From: Parapedobacter sp037190485
GTDB taxonomy: Bacteria; Bacteroidota; Bacteroidia; Sphingobacteriales; Sphingobacteriaceae
DNA length: 64,000 nucleotides
NCBI GenBank assembly: GCA_037190485.1
Contig: JBBCJB010000045.1
Coordinates: 62,001 to 126,000, forward strand
Direction of reading: 5' to 3'
Shown: piece after piece, positions 60,401 to 64,000 of the stretch
Layout: each line of letters starts with the position of its first letter
Numbering within the stretch: the stretch's first letter is position 1
Translations under genes and position numbers: made by a program
Notes under the pieces: generated by a model
What the model was told of the DNA's origin: nothing
Databases searched by the model: none
Seen by the model: the letters and a program-made list of their open reading frames with translations, nothing else

Positions 60401-60596
60401 GACACCCCGGAATGAGGCGCACGCCGTGCTTCCTGGCCGCCATGTGCGCCCGCACGATGCCCGCGAAGCTGTTGCGGTCGGTCACCGCGATGGCCCCGTG
60501 CCGCAACGCAGCGGCGCGCTCCACCAATTCCTCCGGGTGGGAAGCCCCCCGGAGGAAGCTGAAATTCGTCGTCACCTGCAGTTCAACGTACGCCAT
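57453..60596 (-). CDS. dnaE2: Error-prone DNA polymerase DnaE2 (ImuC)
   Basis: A 1047-residue C-family polymerase of the damage-inducible mutasome. The PHP domain is degenerate compared with replicative DnaE: TNFSFLRGASHPEELVERAA and AVTDRNSFAGIVRAH. The core has CQGRGSAANSTVCYCLGITA and the catalytic Asp motif PPDIDVDFEHERREEVI. The C-terminal OB fold is KVCGMITVRQRPGTAKGVLF. It lacks the exonuclease domain that the window's main DnaE carries, as expected for translesion synthesis. It is the last gene of the imuA-imuB-dnaE2 operon (14-base gap to imuB). Confidence 0.95.
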   Translation of the reverse strand: MAYVELQVTTNFSFLRGASHPEELVERAAALRHGAIAVTDRNSFAGIVRAHMAARKHGVRLIPGCRLDLLDGTSLLAYPTDREAYGRLSRLLTAGNRRAEKGQCHLYKADVYGYGKGMLFVAVPPDALTASFELEPGYVNDITEYREALGSQLCLGAVRTYTGDDAKKLFRIHGLGQRLGVPMVALNDVHYHVPERRELQDVLTCIREKCTVQAAGYRLHPNAERYLKPKDEMERLFRQYPGAIRNAEAIAEACSFSLDELRYVYPEELTTAGRTPQQELAHLTWKGAEGRFGDAIPDPIRKAINDELAFIEKKGYASYFLTVNDYVQFARGRGILCQGRGSAANSTVCYCLGITAVDPTKVRLLFARFMSDARDEPPDIDVDFEHERREEVIQYIYAKYTRDRAAIVATVTQVRARGAVRDVGKAMGLSLDAVGRLAGTVSSHWENDIDVQLLAEQGFDANDPHLRKVLQLTHEYIGFPRQLGQHTGGFVITQGRLDELCPIINARMADRTNLEWNKDDLEALGFLKVDVLGLGMLTCMRKAFDLANRHYGLDLDLGKFEDEDPKVYDMICHADTLGVFQIESRAQMSMLPRLRPREFYDLVIEVAIVRPGPIQGDMVHPYLRRRNGQEEVDYPSEEIRGILEKTKGVPLFQEQAMEIAIVAAGFSAAQADELRRSMATFKAKGEVSRFRDMMVEGMVKKGYTAEFANRVFKQLEGFGSYGFPESHAASFALLVYISSWIKCHYPDIFAAALLNSQPMGFYQPAQIVIDARKHGVEVLPVDVNHSQWDHALVRGGDERYHALRLGFRLVKGLAAEEMQGLVEGRNTGYRSLTGLMDAGVPLAALERLADADAFRSMGLDRRQALWQVSALPDRPIALFEGQPAACTKEGQIELPLMTAGEHVVQDYASTSLSIKAHPVSFLRERLDLLRVTPTGSLPKLADGQFVKVCGMITVRQRPGTAKGVLFVTIEDETGFANLVVWGNMFEKYRREILQSRLLLAVGKLQIEGEVIHIVVQHCANLNTWLRGLSIPGFGNVAGVFHKGRNFQ

Positions 60597-60610
60597 CTCC
60601 CTTCAAATCG

Positions 60611-62113
60611 CTAAGCGAAAAATCCATGCAGGAACCATTGGCGCGCGCTGTCATCGCCGTAATGGCCCGAGCGGTACAGCCAATACCTGCGCCCGCGGTC
60701 ATCCTCCACCTGGTAATAGTCGCGATGCTCGCCCGGATCCATCCACCACTCCCGTTCGATGCGCTCGGGCCCGTCGGCCTTCTTGATCACGTGCGCCTCG
60801 CCCCGGTGGCGGAAATGAAGGGGCGGGTAATCGGGTATGGGGGCCGACACCTCGATCGGCTCAGGCTTGGCAAGCAGCCGCGTGGGCCGTGGCCGGTCGC
60901 CTTTCCAGGATGCCGCCGGCTTTTCGTCGATGGAAACCGCCTCCCTGTACGAACGTTCCGGCCAATGGTGCTCGTCGGGCAGGAACCGGTAGACCGCCCG
61001 CGTGCCGGCACGGCCCTTCAGCCGGTCGATCAGTTCGGCAAGCTCCGCGCCCTCCAATCCCGGCGCGCCGTCCCATAGCGCTTCCTGCACGGGGTCGGCA
61101 TCTTCCACCTTGGGCGCTTCCAGCACGAAGAGCTCGATGCCCAGCGCGGGTTCGATATGCGGCACCTTGAGCGCAAACAGCTTCATCAGGTGCGGCACGC
61201 TGGCCGTGGCCCGGCTGGTGGCGATGCCCACCTGGACCGACCTGCCATCCACCCGGTGGCATTTCAGGTTGGCGGTCCGCAGTCCCTTGCCCTCGCCGCA
61301 CAGCCGCTTGCAGAGCGGTTCGAGCAAACGCCCTATCGCCACCTCGATCCCAGCCGCCGTACGGATGGGCTCCAGGCAGGGCAGCCGTTCTTCGTATGGG
61401 GGCGTGGGCCTCAGCGGCACGAGGGACTCGTCATCGTGGCCAAGCGCCTGGCGTAGCCGTAGCGGCAACGGCTCGCCGAATCGCCTCCGGAGCGCGGATG
61501 GCGGCATGCGCATGAAGCTGCCCACGGTACGCAGGCCCAATCGATACAGCCGGTCGGCAACGCCGGGTTCCAGCCGCAATGCCGCAGGCGGCAGCGGCTG
61601 CAAGGCTTCGGCTTCGCCACCCTGTGGCACGATGGGCGTCGCCCGGCCGAAACGGGCCACCGCCCAGGCCGCACCGACGGTGCCGGCGATGGCCATGCGC
61701 ACCTGGAAACCCCGTTTCCGCAATCCCGTTGCGCACGCTTCCAGGTAAGGCGTTTCGCCCCCCCACAGGTGGGCACAACCGCTGATGTCCAGCAGCAGCC
61801 CATCCGGCGGATCCACCGCCACGATGGGCGTATAACGGATACACCACAGCCCCAGCACCTTCAGCAATCTCGCCGCCAGTTGCGGGCGGTCGTCGGCCAC
61901 CTCCAGGCCGGGCAGGCATGCCTTCGCATCGGCCACCACCATCCCGCTGCTGATGCCTTGTGCCTGGGCCACGGCATTCGCCTCGGTAATCACCATCCGT
62001 CCATGCACGGGCGTGGCCAATGCGAACGGCACCGTGCGCAGCGCGGGGTCGCGGATGGCATGCCTGTCGGTGGCCAGGCACGGAAACCAGATCGATGCGA
62101 AGCGCCTCTCCAT
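60611..62113 (-). CDS. imuB: ImuB, catalytically inactive Y-family polymerase homologue
   Basis: A 500-residue Y-family-like protein that in other bacteria is the hub joining ImuA, DnaE2 and the sliding clamp. The N-terminus MERRFASIWFPCLATDRHAI lacks the first catalytic Asp of active Y polymerases, and the later DISGCAHLWGGE replaces the SxDE motif, so no polymerase activity is expected. Helix-hairpin-helix-type sequence (GVADRLYRLGLRTVGSFMRM) and a little-finger-like domain follow. No clear clamp-binding pentapeptide was identified by eye. The gap to imuA is six bases. Confidence 0.92.
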   Translation of the reverse strand: MERRFASIWFPCLATDRHAIRDPALRTVPFALATPVHGRMVITEANAVAQAQGISSGMVVADAKACLPGLEVADDRPQLAARLLKVLGLWCIRYTPIVAVDPPDGLLLDISGCAHLWGGETPYLEACATGLRKRGFQVRMAIAGTVGAAWAVARFGRATPIVPQGGEAEALQPLPPAALRLEPGVADRLYRLGLRTVGSFMRMPPSALRRRFGEPLPLRLRQALGHDDESLVPLRPTPPYEERLPCLEPIRTAAGIEVAIGRLLEPLCKRLCGEGKGLRTANLKCHRVDGRSVQVGIATSRATASVPHLMKLFALKVPHIEPALGIELFVLEAPKVEDADPVQEALWDGAPGLEGAELAELIDRLKGRAGTRAVYRFLPDEHHWPERSYREAVSIDEKPAASWKGDRPRPTRLLAKPEPIEVSAPIPDYPPLHFRHRGEAHVIKKADGPERIEREWWMDPGEHRDYYQVEDDRGRRYWLYRSGHYGDDSARQWFLHGFFA

Positions 62114-62119
62114 ATCCCG

Positions 62120-62860
62120 TCAACTTACTTTCCGCAACCGGAGGGGCTTACGGGCAGCCCGGGTTGCCGGCATGGCCGGAACGAAACCACCCTGCGCCCA
62201 TTCCATTTGCCAGCTTCCCGGGTTGCCGTTGCGCACTTTCAGCAGCTCCACCTCCCACCGGGGGAACCCCACCCCGGGCAGCCCATCGTCGAGCACGCTG
62301 GGCAGCGGCCGGATGTGCCAACGGGCGGCACACGCCGTCGACCCCACGAAGCGCGGATTGCTGCGCAATACCAGTCCGGTCACCCGGCTTTTCTCCACCG
62401 CCAATTGCAACCTGCGGGATTGCGCGAAATCCATTTCCTGCAATTCGGCCACCACCGCGACCAACCCGGCGCATTTCAGCGCTTCTTCCGTGGCCCAAAG
62501 CACATCGCGTTCGCGCGCCACGTCCACGAAAACCACCCGATCCGGTGCCGTGCCAAATGTGGCCAAGGCCGGTGGGAACAGAGCCCTTGCCGTGCTGATC
62601 CACAGGCAGGCCGCGCCGTTCCTCGTCAGCCGGGACAATAGCCCGCTGATGAAACCGCTCGTGGCCGCACTCTCCTCCCGGCACCTGCCGATGAACTCGT
62701 GGACACCGCAAACCGGGAACACCCCGCCCGGAAACGCATCCTCGACCGGCCCCAAGCCAATCCTTTCGGCGTGGCTTTCCACGGCTGTCACCCCTTGCCA
62801 ACGCAGCAGGTCCTGTTTCAACCGATTCACCACCTCATGCTTGCTATCCATCATTCCCAT
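62120..62860 (-). CDS. imuA: ImuA, RecA/SulA-like mutasome factor
   Basis: A 246-residue protein of the ImuA family, a truncated RecA relative that works with ImuB and DnaE2 in damage-induced mutagenesis. HEFIGRCREESAATSGFISG corresponds to the degenerate Walker A region, GAACLWISTARALFPPALAT and VVFVDVARERDVLWATEEAL follow. The start at 62860 (or the nearby 62854/62851) is preferred: a farther in-frame ATG at 62896 lies within the -7 box. The promoter spacer carries a palindromic operator, in line with SOS control. Confidence 0.9.
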   Translation of the reverse strand: MGMMDSKHEVVNRLKQDLLRWQGVTAVESHAERIGLGPVEDAFPGGVFPVCGVHEFIGRCREESAATSGFISGLLSRLTRNGAACLWISTARALFPPALATFGTAPDRVVFVDVARERDVLWATEEALKCAGLVAVVAELQEMDFAQSRRLQLAVEKSRVTGLVLRSNPRFVGSTACAARWHIRPLPSVLDDGLPGVGFPRWEVELLKVRNGNPGSWQMEWAQGGFVPAMPATRAARKPLRLRKVS

Positions 62861-62884
62861 CCGGTTCTGCAGCGATCCGGACAA

Positions 62885-62916
62885 CAAACATAACACTAAT
62901 ATTATTAGTAAACAAA
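62885..62916 (-). promoter_or_regulatory. Promoter of the imuA-imuB-dnaE2 operon
   Basis: On the minus strand TTTG (62913-62916), 20 bp, TATGTTTG (62885-62892, perfect -7), 24 bases before the imuA ATG. A 15-bp dyad fills the spacer. Confidence 0.72.
62895..62909. promoter_or_regulatory. Operator candidate for the imuA operon
   Basis: ACTAATATTATTAGT: perfect 6-bp arms with a 3-base centre, lying between the -33 and -7 elements where a bound repressor would block RNA polymerase. For this cassette a LexA-like or other S24-type SOS repressor is the natural candidate, but none is encoded in the window. Confidence 0.62.
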
Positions 62917-62923
62917 ATTTGTT
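62911..62923. promoter_or_regulatory. Second dyad upstream of imuA
   Basis: AACAAAATTTGTT: perfect 6-bp arms around a single base, adjacent to the first dyad and covering the -33 element. It could be a second operator or the by-product of an AT-rich promoter. Confidence 0.4.
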
Positions 62924-62988
62924 GGCAACTTCCGACTAACCGGATTAGCTTACCATGGCCTTGAATAAATCGATTCCCGCACGGTGAT

Positions 62989-63020
62989 ATTGCATATAAA
63001 ACCGAATTTAGCTATGTTTG
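62989..63020 (+). promoter_or_regulatory. Promoter of the Lrp/AsnC gene
   Basis: ATTG (62989-62992, one mismatch), 20 bp, TATGTTTG (63013-63020, perfect -7), 54 bases before the ATG at 63075. Confidence 0.6.
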
Positions 63021-63074
63021 CGACCGTATGTAGGCGGCATTGGCCGTTATTTTACCACTTTTTTGATACTAACC

Positions 63075-63533
63075 ATGGATTTGGACCCTATTGACATCGA
63101 ATTGCTACGCATCTTGCAGCGTGACGCCACGTTATCCAACAAACAATTGTCCGAACGCCTCAACCGTTCGGTCGCGGCCATCCAGGAGCGGCGGCGCAAG
63201 CTCCGCGACCAAGGCTACATCAAGCGTGTGGTTGCCATCCTCGATCGCCGGAAGATCGACCGGAGCCTCATCGCTTTTTCGCACGTGTTGCTCACCTCGC
63301 ATAGCCGGGATGTACTGCAAGGTTTCGAACGGGATGTGCTGGCCCTCGATGAGGTGATGGAGTGCATGCAGATGACGGGCGCCTATGACTTCATCCTGCG
63401 GGTCGCCGTTCGCGACATGGATGCGTACAACCATTTCTTGCGGCAGAAACTCGCGTCTCTGCCCAACATCAGCACCGTACAGAGTTTCTTCGTGCTGGAG
63501 GAAGCGCGCAGCGACACGGCTTATCCGCTGTAA
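63075..63533 (+). CDS. Lrp/AsnC family transcriptional regulator
   Basis: A 152-residue feast/famine regulator. The winged helix-turn-helix is DPIDIELLRILQRDATLSNK through LSERLNRSVAAIQERRRKL, followed by the conserved GYIKRVVAILDRRKI linker and the RAM (AsnC ligand-binding) domain, VLLTSHSRDVLQGFERDVLA, MTGAYDFILRVAVRDMDAYN. It probably senses an amino acid and acts as an oligomer. The start at 63075 begins the HTH directly. It is divergent from imuA with about 210 bases between the start codons; a functional link is not implied. Confidence 0.93.
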   Translation: MDLDPIDIELLRILQRDATLSNKQLSERLNRSVAAIQERRRKLRDQGYIKRVVAILDRRKIDRSLIAFSHVLLTSHSRDVLQGFERDVLALDEVMECMQMTGAYDFILRVAVRDMDAYNHFLRQKLASLPNISTVQSFFVLEEARSDTAYPL

Positions 63534-63573
63534 CTGTGGTGCCGTCCGTTGCGGCGCCCCCAAGAAAAACAAG

Positions 63574-63599
63574 AAAAAAAGGCCGGGGGCATCGCCCCC
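63574..63599 (-). terminator. Orphan minus-strand terminator
   Basis: GGGGGC (63585-63590), ATC, GCCCCC (63594-63599); on the minus strand the hairpin is followed by GGCC and seven Ts. The plus side has no T-run, so it does not look like the Lrp terminator. No minus-strand protein gene lies upstream. Confidence 0.5.
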
Positions 63600-63895
63600 A
63601 GCCCATTGGATAAACTAAAACAAGTTGATAGCCCCGATGAAGATGGTACAACCACCCAGGTGTGCAGCCTAATGCGGTTTTATGCAGCAAAACTGCGGAT
63701 GTTTCGGCAATTTCACAATGGTATTCGGAAATTTCAATCAAAATATCGAAAAAAATCACCGAACGCCATTCAAAAAAATGAAACCGGCCCGGTTTAAGCC
63801 GTGTCGGCCGTTAAACGACCGCACCCTTGCCCCACTCGGCAAATCGTACGTAAGAGCACCTCAAATTTATTGCACCGCAATTGGCCAGAAAGTTT

Positions 63896-63903
63896 TAGCT
63901 TTG
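63896..63903 (+). promoter_or_regulatory. -7 element of the sigma factor gene
   Basis: TAGCTTTG, a perfect TAnnTTTG, 23 bases before the ATG at 63927. Confidence 0.55.
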
Positions 63904-63926
63904 CGGTAACGAGTATAAACCATTGT

Positions 63927-64000
63927 ATGAGTCACAAATCCCAACACTCCGAAAGCGTGTCGCTGCAACTCTTGCGGCAGGGTGACAGGCAGGCGTTCGC
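63927..64000 (+). CDS. Probable ECF-type RNA polymerase sigma factor (N-terminus only)
   Basis: Only 24 codons are in the window: MSHKSQHSESVSLQLLRQGD followed by RQAF. The pattern LLRQGDRQAF is the usual start of sigma-70 region 2 in Bacteroidota ECF sigma factors of the SusCD/FecI-type systems. The promoter at 63896 supports the start. An anti-sigma factor and TonB-dependent transporter may lie beyond the right edge. Confidence 0.6.
   Translation, partial: MSHKSQHSESVSLQLLRQGDRQAF

Larger units (their letters stand above)
63534..63926. other. Gene-free interval between the Lrp gene and the sigma factor
   Basis: About 390 bases without a convincing protein gene. It contains a hairpin whose T-run faces the minus strand (63574-63599) and, facing it, a minus-strand -7-like TAAATTTG at 63862-63869, so a minus-strand transcript of about 280 bases is conceivable. 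The short open frames here have atypical composition and no recognisable domain. Confidence 0.5.

Noticed and set aside
58140..60614. Long open frames on the plus strand opposite dnaE2 (about 390 and 399 codons)
   Set aside because: They mirror a clear dnaE2 reading frame in GC-rich DNA, have odd residue composition (His/Arg/Val-rich) and no recognisable domain.
62861..62896. The ATG at 62896 as the start of imuA
   Set aside because: Its codons form the -7 element TATGTTTG, and the family-like sequence begins later, at 62860-62851.

Overview
The window looks like a contiguous piece of a Bacteroidota chromosome (Sphingobacteriia/Cytophagia-like gene content; the genus cannot be fixed from sequence alone). 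Reasons: most promoters that can be read have the phylum's -7 element TAnnTTTG, often with a TTTG about 19-22 bp upstream; Shine-Dalgarno sequences are mostly absent; and several neighbourhoods are typical of the phylum (dxr-rseP, ftsX-DUF3098-uppP-truB-ribF, dnaE-trxA-rpoN, a long amidophosphoribosyltransferase, an imuA-imuB-dnaE2 cassette). The DNA is GC-rich for this phylum by eye, which produces many long spurious open frames opposite real genes. No insertion sequence, prophage or CRISPR array was seen. Both ends cut genes: mltG on the left, an ECF-type sigma factor on the right.

Layout. 1-4.6 kb: mltG, a hot-dog thioesterase, a YihY/BrkB membrane protein and a hybrid histidine kinase. 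4.6-9.1 kb (minus): two tandem M14 carboxypeptidase-like proteins, one of which has lost all its zinc ligands, then an OmpA-type lipoprotein. 9.3-12 kb: rpsA and an SRPBCC protein. 12-17.5 kb: monomeric NADP-isocitrate dehydrogenase, divergent from a lipoprotein / YgiB-like / YgiC-like (glutathionylspermidine-synthase fold) operon followed by a lysophospholipase-like hydrolase. 17.5-19.5 kb: a cold-shock-domain fusion protein, an HPF-like ribosome factor and YwbE, bracketed by copies of an inverted-repeat element. 19.4-28.5 kb (minus): Dabb protein, rseP, dxr, a membrane protein, tRNA-Ala, a DPP-IV-type peptidase and leuS. 28.6-34.9 kb: RND efflux adaptor plus a single 1516-residue fusion of the RND pump and its outer-membrane factor. 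34.9-38.6 kb: ftsX to ribF. 38.6-42 kb (minus): amidophosphoribosyltransferase and amtB. 42.4-49.8 kb: dnaE with fused proofreading domain, trxA, rpoN and a beta-propeller lipoprotein. 50-54.3 kb: agmatine degradation (aguB-aguA), a porin and lpxB. 54.3-56 kb (minus): aroB, a lipoprotein and an S4 protein; then ychF. 57.4-62.9 kb (minus): dnaE2, imuB, imuA (SOS mutasome), divergent from an Lrp/AsnC regulator.

The most interesting signals are regulatory. Two identical-architecture palindromes (AATGC-N3-GCATT) sit in mirror symmetry just upstream of the two divergent -7 boxes between icd and the YgiB/YgiC operon. A 15-bp dyad (ACTAAT-N3-ATTAGT) occupies the promoter spacer of imuA as expected for an SOS-type repressor site. 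Other leads are the internal lipobox at the RND/outer-membrane-factor fusion joint, the pseudo-carboxypeptidase, the cold-shock fusion protein, a leaderless S4 transcript, a two-codon upstream ORF fused to the rpsA start, and a family of TTGTTTAAAC-type inverted repeats. Basic household functions predominate; nothing here proves a wholly new system.
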